Source: CAWGET01 sp963821715 | Lineage (GTDB): Bacteria > Bacteroidota > Ignavibacteria > Ignavibacteriales > Melioribacteraceae | Length of the DNA: 64,000 bases | Assembly (NCBI GenBank): GCA_963821715.1 | Contig: CAWGET010000002.1 | Span: forward strand, 124,001 to 188,000 | Reading direction: 5' to 3' | Part shown: in pieces, positions 1 to 8,664 of the stretch | How positions within the stretch are numbered: position 1 is the stretch's first letter | How the letters are laid out: the number at the start of each line of letters is the position of its first letter | Position numbers and translations under genes: made by a program | The notes under the pieces: model-generated | Seen by the model: the letters and a program-made list of their open reading frames with translations, nothing else | Database searches by the model: none | What the model was told of the DNA's origin: nothing

Positions 1-792
1 CGCCAGCGTGAGAATCATAAATAAGAACGAAATCACGATGGGCTGATAATCACCTACTCCGGAACCGGTTGCCAGACTAAATGTAATTGTGCCCAGCTCG
101 CTCGTCTGGGGGACAATATAATAAAAGGCATCAAGCATCCATTCAACAACAGAGTTGTCTATCAAGCCTGCAATGCTTCCGCGCGATGCGAGGAGAGGAG
201 ACAGGATGAAAAAAATAATATAGGAAACCATCATTGCGAAGATTGAACTGCGTGTCAGTATTCCGATTAAAATTATAAGGGAATACAAAACCGCAAACGT
301 AAAACTTATCGAGAATATTGTTGATAAGATACTCGTATCCCAAGCGCCGAATTTAAAACCTATCAAGAGCCAGATTCCTACAACGAGATATGCAATGTTA
401 ACAAATACAACCAAAAATCCGCCGATGAATTTTCCCCAAATAATCTGACTGCGCGAAACAGGTTTTGAAAGAAGAAGATCAATATTCCCTTTTTCCAGCA
501 TATTGGGGATGAAACTCGCCGCCGAAAAAATTGAGAGAAACAAACCCCCGCCGTATAAAGGCGCAATTATAAGCATTTTAAGGGCTTCGGCTATTTGCGC
601 AATCATACCGGATTGGATAGCTTCTCCGCCTTGATGATTTATAACTCCGCTCATATCAGTAACATCTAAGGATAAAAAAAGCAGAAGAAAAACTAGAAGC
701 GTAAATGTTGATAGCGCCGCGAATGCTATAAATATTTTTCGTGCAAACGCTTCGCGAATGGTAAATTTAGTTAATAAGATTATATTTTTCAT
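1..792 (-). CDS. ABC-2 type transporter permease (C-terminus cut by window edge)
   Basis: Membrane subunit of an ABC exporter; the substrate cannot be told. The frame is open from an ATG at 790-792 to base 1 (264 codons, no stop), so the C-terminus lies outside the window. The conceptual protein starts MKNIILLTKFTIREAFARKI and has a hydrophobic segment right after it (around residues 20-42). It then shows the ABC-2 permease pattern: a loop containing LEKGNIDLLLSKPVSRSQII, followed by several further membrane spans. The SKPVSR stretch is typical of permeases paired with a CcmA/NatA-like ATPase. Its ATG overlaps the stop of the upstream ATPase gene in an ATGA, so the two are probably translated together. 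What I see is membrane topology and pairing; the export direction is inferred from the family. Confidence 0.85.
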   Translation of the reverse strand, partial: MKNIILLTKFTIREAFARKIFIAFAALSTFTLLVFLLLFLSLDVTDMSGVINHQGGEAIQSGMIAQIAEALKMLIIAPLYGGGLFLSIFSAASFIPNMLEKGNIDLLLSKPVSRSQIIWGKFIGGFLVVFVNIAYLVVGIWLLIGFKFGAWDTSILSTIFSISFTFAVLYSLIILIGILTRSSIFAMMVSYIIFFILSPLLASRGSIAGLIDNSVVEWMLDAFYYIVPQTSELGTITFSLATGSGVGDYQPIVISFLFMILTLA

Positions 793-1727
793 TTTTTTGT
801 TTTGTTTGAATCTTCAATAAGTGAAATAAACATATTTTCCAAAGATGTTTTTACCGGGACGACAGAAATGAAATCCATTTTTTCGCTGCGAAATTTATCG
901 AGAAATTTATTCAGTTCGTCGGAATCATTTATTTTCAATAATATTTTATTGCCTTCTTTTCTCTCTATTTTATCTGCATCAAACAGAAAAGCTTTTTCTT
1001 GAAGATCCACATTTTCGGCGAAAGTTATTTCATAAGTTTCTTTGTCCGTTGTTAGATCCTGAACGGTTCCCTCTTTTATCAATTCACCATTGTTTAGAAT
1101 TGCAACGCGGTCGGTAATCATTTCAACTTCAGAAAGCAAATGACTGTTTAGGAAAATTGTTTTTCCTTCATTTTTAAGCTGCAGAATTATATCCCGTATT
1201 TCTTTTCGTCCTATCGGATCAACTCCGTCAGTCGGTTCGTCAAGAAATATCAATTCCGGATCGTTGATGAGGCTTTGCGCTAGTCCAAGTCTTTGCATCA
1301 TTCCCTTAGAATATTTTTTAATTTTTGTTTTGCGCCATTTTTCCATTTTAACAACAGCTAAAAGCTCGTTTATTTTAGATGACAAAAATTTGTCGTCTTT
1401 TCCGCTAAGCCTCCCGAAATATTTCAGAACATCTTCCCCTTTAAGATAATTCGGATACTTATGATTTTCGGGCAGATAGCCTATTCTGCTTTTAATTTTA
1501 TAATCGTAAATGGACTGCCCTAAAATTTTTGCTTTGCCCGAAGTAGGGTAAGCGATTCCGAGAAGAATTTTTATTAACGTTGTTTTCCCGGCTCCGTTTG
1601 GTCCAAGCAATCCAAAAACAGAACCTGATTCTATTGAGATGGAAAAATTGTTCAGCGCGCGTATATCATTTTTCTTACGTGCAGATCGATAAATTTTTGT
1701 TAAATCAGAAACTTCAATTGTATTCAT
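789..1727 (-). CDS. ABC transporter ATP-binding protein
   Basis: Cytoplasmic ATPase that should power the permease encoded immediately downstream. Walker A GLLGPNGAGKTT, signature YSKGMMQRLGLAQSL, Walker B LIFLDEPTDGVDP and the switch histidine in NSHLLSEVE are all present in the usual order. The C-terminal ~90 residues form the extra domain seen in CcmA/DrrA-like exporter ATPases. The frame is open up to 1766, but I prefer the internal ATG at 1727 (MNTIEVSDLTKIY), because family homology begins there and the upstream residues look like read-through of AT-rich DNA. Neither start has a clear ribosome binding site. Length from 1727 is 312 residues, normal for the family. It overlaps the permease start by 4 bases. 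Confidence 0.9.
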   Translation of the reverse strand: MNTIEVSDLTKIYRSARKKNDIRALNNFSISIESGSVFGLLGPNGAGKTTLIKILLGIAYPTSGKAKILGQSIYDYKIKSRIGYLPENHKYPNYLKGEDVLKYFGRLSGKDDKFLSSKINELLAVVKMEKWRKTKIKKYSKGMMQRLGLAQSLINDPELIFLDEPTDGVDPIGRKEIRDIILQLKNEGKTIFLNSHLLSEVEMITDRVAILNNGELIKEGTVQDLTTDKETYEITFAENVDLQEKAFLFDADKIERKEGNKILLKINDSDELNKFLDKFRSEKMDFISVVPVKTSLENMFISLIEDSNKTKK

Positions 1728-1770
1728 ATTTTTAAAATTTGTTTTATAATTAATTTTATTAAACAATTCC

Positions 1771-2100
1771 GGACTCTCAAGCCTGAAGGCTTGGTTAATA
1801 GCACCACACGAAAAATTCTATTGCCATTGGCTTCAGCCAACGGGAAAATAAATTTTGAGAATATGGACTTTAGTCCCATTAGTTCTATTTAATGTGGCTA
1901 AAGCCGAATAAAATGCTTTATCTACATCCGTCCGCTGAAGCGGACGGCAATAGACTTTCACAGTCTGCAAATAAAAAATAAGTTGCCGCGAGCTTTAGCT
2001 TGTGGTCGTAATAAAAAAAACAGATCGGGCTTCAACCCAAAAGACAAATATTCAAAAATTCTTCTTTCAATCGCAGACTGGAAAGCCTGCCTTTTCCAAT
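1771..2100. repeat. Gene-free run of short palindromes with TTTA/TTCA-type loops
   Basis: No gene is supported between the ABC operon and recQ. The stretch is a series of small GC-rich hairpins separated by AT-rich spacers. Stems are at 1778-1793 (CAAGCC/GGCTTG), 1827-1840 (TTGGC/GCCAA), 1865-1876 (GGAC/GTCC), 1896-1905 (GGC/GCC), 1928-1947 (CCGTCCGC/GCGGACGG, perfect 8 bp), 1952-1966 (AGACT/AGTCT) and 2027-2038 (GGG/CCC). Weaker ones are near 1991-2000 and 2074-2091. Most loops read TGAA, TTCA, TTTA or TAAA, so many units share a CTTTAG/CTTCAG-like core on one strand or the other. This resembles decayed REP-like palindromic elements rather than one terminator. Confidence 0.6.
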
Positions 2101-2160
2101 ATGCTTAAAATATTCTTATATTTGGACGTCATTAAATTAAATAAGTTCGCAATATAATAA

Positions 2161-4728
2161 ATGAATATAAAAGAAGTATTAAAAGAAATCTATGGCTACA
2201 CTGAGTTCAGAAATGGTCAGGAAGAAATAATAAATGAAATAGTTTCCGGAAAAAATGCGTTGGCAATTTTGCCCACAGGCGCCGGAAAATCTTTATGTTA
2301 TCAAATACCCGCCATTATAGGAGAATCTTTTTCAATCGTTATCTCTCCCCTTGTTGCATTGATGAAAGACCAGGTCGATTCGCTCAATCAAAAAAAAGAA
2401 ATCTCAGCATATATTAACAGCAGCGTAGAATATTTTGAATCTGAAAAAATTTTACGAAAAGTACACGAAGGAATAATAAAATTAATTTATGTTGCGCCGG
2501 AAAAACTTTTAAATAGAAGTTTCGCCGAAAAGATTAAAAACTTAAAACCAAAATATATTTTTGTTGATGAAGCGCATTGCATAAGCGAATGGGGACACAA
2601 TTTTCGTCCGAGTTACAGGAAGATAATCAAATTTGCCGAATATGTAAGCGTAGAGAATATATCTGCGTTTACGGCAACAGCCACTCCGGAAGTTAGAAAA
2701 GATATTATTGAACAGTTAAAATTGAAAGCACCAAAAGTTTTTGTCCGCGGATTCGAGCGCGATAATCTTCATCTAAATGTGATTCAAACAACTTCCAAAA
2801 AAGATGTATTGCCCGACCTTATCAAAAAATTTGGAACGCCGGCAATCATTTATACGGCTACGCGAAAAAACGCGGAAGAATCCGTTGACTTTCTGAAGAA
2901 AAAGAAGATCAACGCTGAATTTTATCACGCCGGATTGTCCTCCGAAATGAGAAGAATGATACAGGACGATTTTTTGCAGGACAGACTTCCGGTAATCGCC
3001 GCTACAAACGCTTTCGGTATGGGAATTGATAAAAGCGATATCCGGCTTATTGTTCATTTCAATATGCCGGGAACTATCGAAAATTATTATCAGGAAATCG
3101 GACGAGCCGGAAGAGACGGAAAAGATTCTTATGCTTTTCTTCTATACGAAATGCGAGACAGATTTATACAGGAATTTTTTATTAAAAATTCTATTCCTGA
3201 TTTACAGCAGATAAAATTTATTTATGATTTAATCTGCAACGCGAGTTCAATTGCCGTCGGGTCCAAACCCGAAAGCCCAGTTCTTCTTGACGAAAAAATT
3301 ATCCGCAATCTTAATCTTAATAAAATTTCAGATTCCATTCTTCAATCGGCGCTAAGAATTTTTGAAGAAGCAGAATATATCAAAGTGAATTCTGATTTCG
3401 AACAGAATTATTCCGCTAAAAGTCTGCTCTCATCCGCAAGATTGAAAAAATTTATCACATCTAAAAAAGGAATTGTCCGTGATCTTTTACTGATCTTATT
3501 GAGAGAAAACGGCAAGCAATTCTTTGAGCGAAAAATAAAAATCAATCTGCCGAAAACAGCAAGTGAATTAAAAGTTTCCGCCGCTGATATAACGGATTCG
3601 CTCGATAAATTAAGCGCATCAGGAATAATCGAGTATGAAAAGCCTACAAAATTCCAAAGAATTCTATTTCTTCGCGAACGTGTTGAAAGCCGGCATCTAA
3701 AGATCAATCGTGAGAAATTGCAAAAGCAGTTTGATCATGCGATGGGAAAACTTGATAAAATGCTGGACTATGTTAAGACGAACGACTGCCTATTCAAATT
3801 TATTTTGGAATATTTTGGTGAGGATGTTTCCGGCTACCGATGCGGAAAGTGCGAGAACTGCAAATCAACTTCATACGATACAAACTCAAATTCATTTATC
3901 GAGAACAAAATTGTCGAATTGCTCAATTCTGCAAATGATAAATTCACGAAAAGAGAACTTGCCGAATATCTTAAAGGGAAAAATCAAAATAAATTTAAGA
4001 TGATCGAAGAAAATTTCGGATGCTGCGCCGGATATACAAAAAGTGAAATAGAACGTTCGATAGACAATTTATTATTTCACGGAGAAATTTTAAAATCCGG
4101 AGATAGTATAACAACCGGTAATAAAAAAAATCATCTAAAAGAAACAACCGCTTTACCGGCAACAAATTATGAAGAGAAACTGGAGTTATTTAACTTGCTG
4201 CGAATAATTCGGAAAGAGGCGGCGCAAAGATTTTCGCAGCCGGTGAATTTAATCTGCGGAGATGAGCTTCTAAAAGAAATAGCCGATTGCAAACCTTCCA
4301 CTGTTACTAATTTTCTTAAGTTAAATGGGATGAACCGGAGGATATTTAATAAAATCGGTCACGAAATGTTGGAAGCTGTTAAAAATCACGATGCGGCTTT
4401 GCAGGAGAAGAAAATTGAAAGCGCTATTCCGGATGAACTATCTCCGACTCTTACTTTGATCAAAAAAAATTATTCATTGGAAGATATCTCAATGCTAAGG
4501 CGGGTTTCAGAAACAACTATATCCACACAGATAGAAGCGATAATAAATTATTATCCCACTCTCGATATTTATTCTCTATTCAAGAAAAATGAATTTGAAT
4601 CGATTAAAAATGAGATTGACAAAGGAACCAAAACCGCGAGAAAACTAAAGGAAGTTTTACCGAAAGATATAAGTTACGGCAAAATTAAAATTGCACTGGC
4701 AAAATGCGGAACGGAAAATAAAATATAA
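2161..4728 (+). CDS. recQ: ATP-dependent DNA helicase RecQ
   Basis: 3'-5' DNA helicase of recombination and replication-fork repair. At 855 residues it is longer than E. coli RecQ (about 610) because of an extended C-terminus. Visible order: motif 0 around residues 13-20 (YTEFRNGQ), Walker A TGAGKS at 39-44, the DEAH box in VDEAHCISEWGHNFRPSY, TATATP, and motif VI in IGRAGRDGKDSYAF. A zinc cluster follows (one Cys, then 17 residues, then CGKCENC), then a winged-helix region, and an HRDC domain around residues 670-745. The last ~85 residues resemble the helix-turn-helix tail of Bacteroidetes RecQ proteins. The start is the first ATG in frame. The gene is convergent with the DUF4296-like lipoprotein and appears monocistronic. 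Confidence 0.96.
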   Translation: MNIKEVLKEIYGYTEFRNGQEEIINEIVSGKNALAILPTGAGKSLCYQIPAIIGESFSIVISPLVALMKDQVDSLNQKKEISAYINSSVEYFESEKILRKVHEGIIKLIYVAPEKLLNRSFAEKIKNLKPKYIFVDEAHCISEWGHNFRPSYRKIIKFAEYVSVENISAFTATATPEVRKDIIEQLKLKAPKVFVRGFERDNLHLNVIQTTSKKDVLPDLIKKFGTPAIIYTATRKNAEESVDFLKKKKINAEFYHAGLSSEMRRMIQDDFLQDRLPVIAATNAFGMGIDKSDIRLIVHFNMPGTIENYYQEIGRAGRDGKDSYAFLLYEMRDRFIQEFFIKNSIPDLQQIKFIYDLICNASSIAVGSKPESPVLLDEKIIRNLNLNKISDSILQSALRIFEEAEYIKVNSDFEQNYSAKSLLSSARLKKFITSKKGIVRDLLLILLRENGKQFFERKIKINLPKTASELKVSAADITDSLDKLSASGIIEYEKPTKFQRILFLRERVESRHLKINREKLQKQFDHAMGKLDKMLDYVKTNDCLFKFILEYFGEDVSGYRCGKCENCKSTSYDTNSNSFIENKIVELLNSANDKFTKRELAEYLKGKNQNKFKMIEENFGCCAGYTKSEIERSIDNLLFHGEILKSGDSITTGNKKNHLKETTALPATNYEEKLELFNLLRIIRKEAAQRFSQPVNLICGDELLKEIADCKPSTVTNFLKLNGMNRRIFNKIGHEMLEAVKNHDAALQEKKIESAIPDELSPTLTLIKKNYSLEDISMLRRVSETTISTQIEAIINYYPTLDIYSLFKKNEFESIKNEIDKGTKTARKLKEVLPKDISYGKIKIALAKCGTENKI

Positions 4729-4748
4729 TCTATTGAATGTTTTAAGAT

Positions 4749-5060
4749 TTACTTTGGAAGATTTTCTTCTTGAAGCGAATCAAGATAAGTCTGCGCGTAT
4801 TTAAAAAATTGATCCCATTTTTCTTTTTCGGAAGAATATTTCTCAAGCGCAGAAAGGTATTCCTCTTCTGATAGATTATTTTCCGCGAAAATCTCTGATT
4901 TTTTGATGAGTAGCGAATCCGGTTTTTCCATAAACTGCTGTTCGGCAATTAAAAGATCGACGTATGTTTTAGCTAGTACTTCCCTGTCGACCCTCTCTTT
5001 ATTTCCACAAGACGAAACTAAAAATAAAAGCGAAAAGATTATAAAGATTTTCAGCTTCAT
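4749..5060 (-). CDS. DUF4296-like small lipoprotein
   Basis: Predicted small lipoprotein of 103 residues. A short hydrophobic signal (KIFIIFSLLFLVSS) ends at a lipobox cysteine (LVSSC), followed by a charged, mostly helical domain with the LxxxYVDLLIAEQ and SEEEYLSALEKY pattern of DUF4296 proteins of Bacteroidota. The function of that family is unknown. I start it at the ATG at 5058-5060, which overlaps the rhomboid stop as TGATG; a TTG one codon upstream is the only nearby alternative. The one-base coupling to the rhomboid gene suggests joint expression, but does not show a functional link. The family call is from the overall pattern and is moderately sure. Confidence 0.7.
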   Translation of the reverse strand: MKLKIFIIFSLLFLVSSCGNKERVDREVLAKTYVDLLIAEQQFMEKPDSLLIKKSEIFAENNLSEEEYLSALEKYSSEKEKWDQFFKYAQTYLDSLQEENLPK

Positions 5061-5986
5061 CAATTACGCTTGCTTGCCTCAAACAAAATTCTTTTTTCTC
5101 TTTCAGTCAGTTTTTGATAACCGCTCTCGGAAATTTTATCGAGTATTTTATCAATTTCTTCCGGCGTAACTTCGGCTTCCTTTTTATGATTTTTTATCTC
5201 ATAAAACTCTGCGTCCTGAACATCCGTTGAGCCAAATCTTGGCTTTCTGAATTTGGTCTCTGTCTTAGTTGAGGAAAAGAATTTAGAAGACTTTGAAAAC
5301 ATCCTGTCGAAATTAAAATTATATTTTCTATCGAGAAGTACGAATACGAGTCCTGCGACTGCTCCTCCTATGTGCGCGAGACGAGCGACAAAACTCATAT
5401 CACCTACGGAAAGGAATTCGAATATCACAAGAAACGCGATAAGATACTTAGCTTTTACTGGAATCAGAAAATAAAGGTAAATATATCTATCCGGAAAAAA
5501 CATAGCAAAAGCGATGAGCACTCCGAAAACCGCGCCCGAAGCACCGATTGTAGGAGCTGCAGCGCCGGCGAAAAGAGGTGCAAGAAGAATTTGAAAGAGT
5601 CCTGCGATTACTCCTGTAGACAAATAAAAGATGAGAAACTTTTTAGATCCCCAGAGATTTTCGATTTCCATTCCAAACATCCAAAGCATGAACATATTGA
5701 AAAGAATATGCGTGAAACCCCCGTGCATAAACTGATAAGTAATTAACTGCCAGATTTGAAAATTATACGCCTGCCCTGCCTGATCTACTCCGGAAATCGG
5801 GTTAAGTGCAAAATATCTGTTGAGAAGATACCAGCCCGGCATTCCGCCAAAAGTTACATTATCCAAAATGATTTGAATAAAATAAACAACAGCGTTAATG
5901 ATCAAAATATTTTTAATGACCGGTGGAAAAAAGCTGAATCCGCCAAATCCCGCCGGTCTGTAATAACCTCTGTCTCCTAAACCCAT
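5060..5986 (-). CDS. Rhomboid family intramembrane serine protease
   Basis: Polytopic membrane protease that cleaves transmembrane segments of other proteins. Hallmarks are the WQLITYQFMHGGFTHILFNM block, the catalytic serine motif GASGAVFG and the catalytic histidine in AHIGGAVAGLVF, with about six hydrophobic segments over residues 25-230. The soluble C-terminal tail carries an acidic PEEIDKILDKISESGYQKLT segment ending in EREKRILFEASK. This conserved tail is found on Bacteroidetes rhomboids and is of unknown role. Length of 308 residues is normal for this tailed type. Substrates cannot be told from the sequence. It is translationally coupled to the downstream lipoprotein gene and lies downstream of pgk on the same strand with a 67-base gap. 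Confidence 0.92.
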   Translation of the reverse strand: MGLGDRGYYRPAGFGGFSFFPPVIKNILIINAVVYFIQIILDNVTFGGMPGWYLLNRYFALNPISGVDQAGQAYNFQIWQLITYQFMHGGFTHILFNMFMLWMFGMEIENLWGSKKFLIFYLSTGVIAGLFQILLAPLFAGAAAPTIGASGAVFGVLIAFAMFFPDRYIYLYFLIPVKAKYLIAFLVIFEFLSVGDMSFVARLAHIGGAVAGLVFVLLDRKYNFNFDRMFSKSSKFFSSTKTETKFRKPRFGSTDVQDAEFYEIKNHKKEAEVTPEEIDKILDKISESGYQKLTEREKRILFEASKRN

Positions 5987-6053
5987 CTATAATACCACGG
6001 AAATTTTGTTTTCCTAAATTTAATGAAATTTACTTAAAACCAAAGTTGTAAAA

Positions 6054-7253
6054 TTAATCCGCATCGTTAAGTGCGGCAACTCCGGGCAATTCTTTACCTT
6101 CTAAAAATTCAAGCGAAGCTCCGCCGCCTGTTGAAACGTGAGAAACCTTATCTTCCAAACCGGCTTTTTTAATAGCAGCCGCCGAATCTCCTCCTCCGAT
6201 AACTGTTATTGCTCCATCAGATGTGGCTTCGACTAAAGCTTGAGCAATTGCATTTGTTCCCTTTGAAAAATTATCAAATTCAAAAACACCCATCGGTCCA
6301 TTCCAAATAACCGTTTTGCTTTTCCGAATTTCTTCGGCAAAAAGATCGCGGGATTTTGGTCCGATGTCAAGACCCATTTTATCAGAAGGCATTTTGTCAA
6401 CATCGACAACTTCCTGCGGTGAATCGTTCGAAAATTCAGGAGCGACAACAATGTCGACAGGAAGTAAAAATTTTGCTTTTGAATTTTCGGCTTTGTCAAG
6501 TATCTCTTTCGCAAGTTCTATCTTTTCAGCTTCCAGTAAGGAAGTTCCGATTTCATACCCTTTGGCTTTGTAAAATGTGTAAGCCATTCCTCCACCGATA
6601 ATTAGAGTATCAACTTTAGGAAGAAGATTTTCGATCACATCAATTTTACCCGATATTTTCGCACCGCCAAGAATTGCTGTGAAAGGTCGTTTTGGTTCGG
6701 CAATCGCTTTCCCGAGATATTCTAATTCCTTTTGCATCAAATATCCGGCAGCGGATTTATCAACAAATTTTGTAACGCCTTCGGTTGAAGCGTGAGCCCT
6801 GTGCGCGCTGCCGAATGCATCGTTCACATATACATCGGCAAATTTTGCTAGCTCTTCGGAAAATTCTTTATCGTTGTCGGTTTCTTCTTTGTGGAAGCGA
6901 AGATTTTCCAGGAGAAGAACGTCGCCGTCATTTAAACTGTTTACCATCTGTTCAACTTCAGTTCCAATACAGTCAGAAACGAATTTCACTTCTTTATTCA
7001 GAAGTTCGCTTAGTCTTTTTGAAACCGGTTTAAGACTGAATTCAGGTTTAACTTCTCCTTTCGGTCTTCCCAGATGGCTCATTAAAATTACTTTACCGCC
7101 GTCTTCAATAATCTTTTTTATTGTTGGAAGAGCGGCTTCAATTCTTCTATCATCAGTAATATTTTGATTTTCATCCAGCGGAACATTAAAATCAACACGA
7201 ACTAAAACTTTTTTGCTTTTTAAATCGAGGTTATCGATCGATAATTTATTCAT
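6054..7253 (-). CDS. pgk: Phosphoglycerate kinase
   Basis: Glycolytic and gluconeogenic enzyme that transfers the phosphate of 1,3-bisphosphoglycerate to ADP, in the cytoplasm. The full two-domain protein is present at 399 residues, the usual length. Signature pieces are KVLVRVDFNVPLDENQ near the N-terminus, the substrate segment SHLGRPKGE, LLLENLRFHKEE, the hinge region GGAKISGKIDVIENLL, WNGPMGVFEFDNFSKGT and the C-terminal GGGDSAAAIKKAG. It follows gap on the same strand, as in many bacteria. A strong intrinsic terminator lies between the two, so pgk either depends on read-through or has its own promoter inside the 74-base gap. Confidence 0.98.
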   Translation of the reverse strand: MNKLSIDNLDLKSKKVLVRVDFNVPLDENQNITDDRRIEAALPTIKKIIEDGGKVILMSHLGRPKGEVKPEFSLKPVSKRLSELLNKEVKFVSDCIGTEVEQMVNSLNDGDVLLLENLRFHKEETDNDKEFSEELAKFADVYVNDAFGSAHRAHASTEGVTKFVDKSAAGYLMQKELEYLGKAIAEPKRPFTAILGGAKISGKIDVIENLLPKVDTLIIGGGMAYTFYKAKGYEIGTSLLEAEKIELAKEILDKAENSKAKFLLPVDIVVAPEFSNDSPQEVVDVDKMPSDKMGLDIGPKSRDLFAEEIRKSKTVIWNGPMGVFEFDNFSKGTNAIAQALVEATSDGAITVIGGGDSAAAIKKAGLEDKVSHVSTGGGASLEFLEGKELPGVAALNDAD

Positions 7254-7277
7254 AGGTTTCTCCGGTTATTATTCCAT

Positions 7278-7305
7278 AAAAAAAAGACGCGGCAAAAAAG
7301 CCGCG
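7278..7305 (-). terminator. Intrinsic terminator between gap and pgk
   Basis: Read on the minus strand: a perfect 6-bp GC stem CGCGGC/GCCGCG (7300-7305 with 7288-7293) around a T6 loop, followed within two bases by a run of eight T (7278-7285). This is a textbook rho-independent terminator for gap, placed just ahead of the pgk start at 7253. Confidence 0.85.
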
Positions 7306-7327
7306 CCTAATTTACCAAACTATAAAT

Positions 7328-8323
7328 TTATTCGGCAATTTTTTTCAGCAGATCAACAACTCTGCAGGAATATCCCCATTCGTTATCGTACCATCCAACA
7401 ACTTTAACAACATTACCGTTTACCATTGTTGAATCGGAATCGAAAATACAAGAGTGAGAATTGCCAACAATATCTGCGGAAACAAGCGGTTCGTCGGAAT
7501 ATTCCAGAATGCCTTTCATCGCGCCGTCGGCTGCTTTTTTCATCGCTTCATTAACTTCTTCTTTCGTAGTTTCTTTATTCAGTACTGCTACAAGATCGGT
7601 TATCGATCCGTCCGGAGTCGGAACGCGAAGCGCAAACCCGTCTAACTTTCCTTTCAAGTCAGGAATTGTTAAACCGACAGCTTTTGCTGCACCGGTTGTT
7701 GTTGGGATTATAGACATGGCGGCTGCTCTTGCTCTTCTAAGATCGGAATGAGGAAGATCGAGAAGGTGTTGGTCGTTTGTATACGAGTGAACTGTCGTCA
7801 TAAATCCTTTGTCGATCCCGAAATTATCGTTAAGCACTTTTGCCATAGGAGCTAGGCAATTGGTTGTACATGATGCGTTTGAGATTACCTTTTCGTCTCC
7901 TTTTAAATCATCATCGTTAACGCCCAAAACAATTGTTGCGTCAATTTCGCCTTTTGCGGGAACCGTTAAAATAACTTTTTTAGCTCCGGCTTCAATATGT
8001 TTTAAGTTTGCATCTTTGGAGCGAAAAACTCCGGTCGATTCAATTACATAATCCGCGCCTAATTCACCCCAATTTAATTTAGAAGGGTCTCTTTCAGCGG
8101 TTATTCTGATTTTATCACCATTAACGACCAGGCTATCACCTTCTACTTTTACTTCGCCGTTAAATTTACCATGAACGGAATCATACTTTAACAAATGTCC
8201 TAATGTTTTCGCATCGGTTAAATCATTAATAGCTACGAAGTCAAATCCGCCTAATTCCATACATCTTCTAAAGACTAATCTGCCTATTCTGCCAAATCCG
8301 TTTATACCTACTTTTACTGCCAT
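7328..8323 (-). CDS. gap: Glyceraldehyde-3-phosphate dehydrogenase, type I
   Basis: NAD(P)-dependent conversion of glyceraldehyde-3-phosphate to 1,3-bisphosphoglycerate in the cytoplasm. The Rossmann start VGINGFGRIGRLVFR, the catalytic cysteine in SNASCTTNCLAP, the phosphate-site segment PTTTGAAKAVG and the C-terminal WYDNEWGYSCRVVDL are intact. Length of 331 residues is standard. The start has a good ribosome binding site (GGAGG eight bases ahead of the ATG). Acidic residues after the second beta strand (INDLTDAKTL) fit NAD preference, an inference from the family. Upstream is a long divergent region shared with the Crp-like gene; downstream is the terminator at 7278-7305. Confidence 0.98.
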   Translation of the reverse strand: MAVKVGINGFGRIGRLVFRRCMELGGFDFVAINDLTDAKTLGHLLKYDSVHGKFNGEVKVEGDSLVVNGDKIRITAERDPSKLNWGELGADYVIESTGVFRSKDANLKHIEAGAKKVILTVPAKGEIDATIVLGVNDDDLKGDEKVISNASCTTNCLAPMAKVLNDNFGIDKGFMTTVHSYTNDQHLLDLPHSDLRRARAAAMSIIPTTTGAAKAVGLTIPDLKGKLDGFALRVPTPDGSITDLVAVLNKETTKEEVNEAMKKAADGAMKGILEYSDEPLVSADIVGNSHSCIFDSDSTMVNGNVVKVVGWYDNEWGYSCRVVDLLKKIAE

Positions 8324-8664
8324 ACTTGTCCTCCATTTTCTATTAGTAACAATTTTAATTCAAGATTATAGTTAAAATTTAAGCTTCAAAATAAAGAAGA
8401 TTTTGCCCTGCTTAAGAGAAGTATTTAACCAAAACCGATGAAAAATTCAATAAATAATAATTAATATATATCATACAAATATAATTTATTGAACTCATAA
8501 AACCAATATCTGTTGTATTAAATTTAGATTAACAGAATCGTAACTGATGGATTGCTAAAATACTTAAGGTTAATTAACTTGCAAAATTATTACTCGTATC
8601 TTAAAATATTTTTATTTAAGTTTTAAAATATTTAAATAATTGATTACCCATTAAAGGGCAAACT
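8324..8664. other. Divergent intergenic region between gap and the Crp-like gene
   Basis: 341 bases of AT-rich DNA without a supportable gene. It must hold the promoters for gap (leftward) and the Crp/Fnr-like gene (rightward). A sigma-70-like promoter for the rightward gene is listed separately at 8579-8607. For gap, a TATAAT is readable on the minus strand about 50 bases upstream of the ATG, but without a well-spaced -35 box. I see no obvious operator palindrome. Confidence 0.6.
8579..8607 (+). promoter_or_regulatory. Candidate sigma-70-type promoter of the Crp-like gene
   Basis: TTGCAA (8579-8584), a 17-base spacer and TAAAAT (8602-8607) stand about 57 bases ahead of the ATG at 8665. Spacing is ideal and both boxes match four or more of six consensus positions. 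In AT-rich DNA such matches occur by chance, so the call is tentative. Confidence 0.4.

Noticed and set aside
1771..2100. Hairpin run as a CRISPR array
   Set aside because: The units are not identical direct repeats, spacing is irregular and no cas genes are present.
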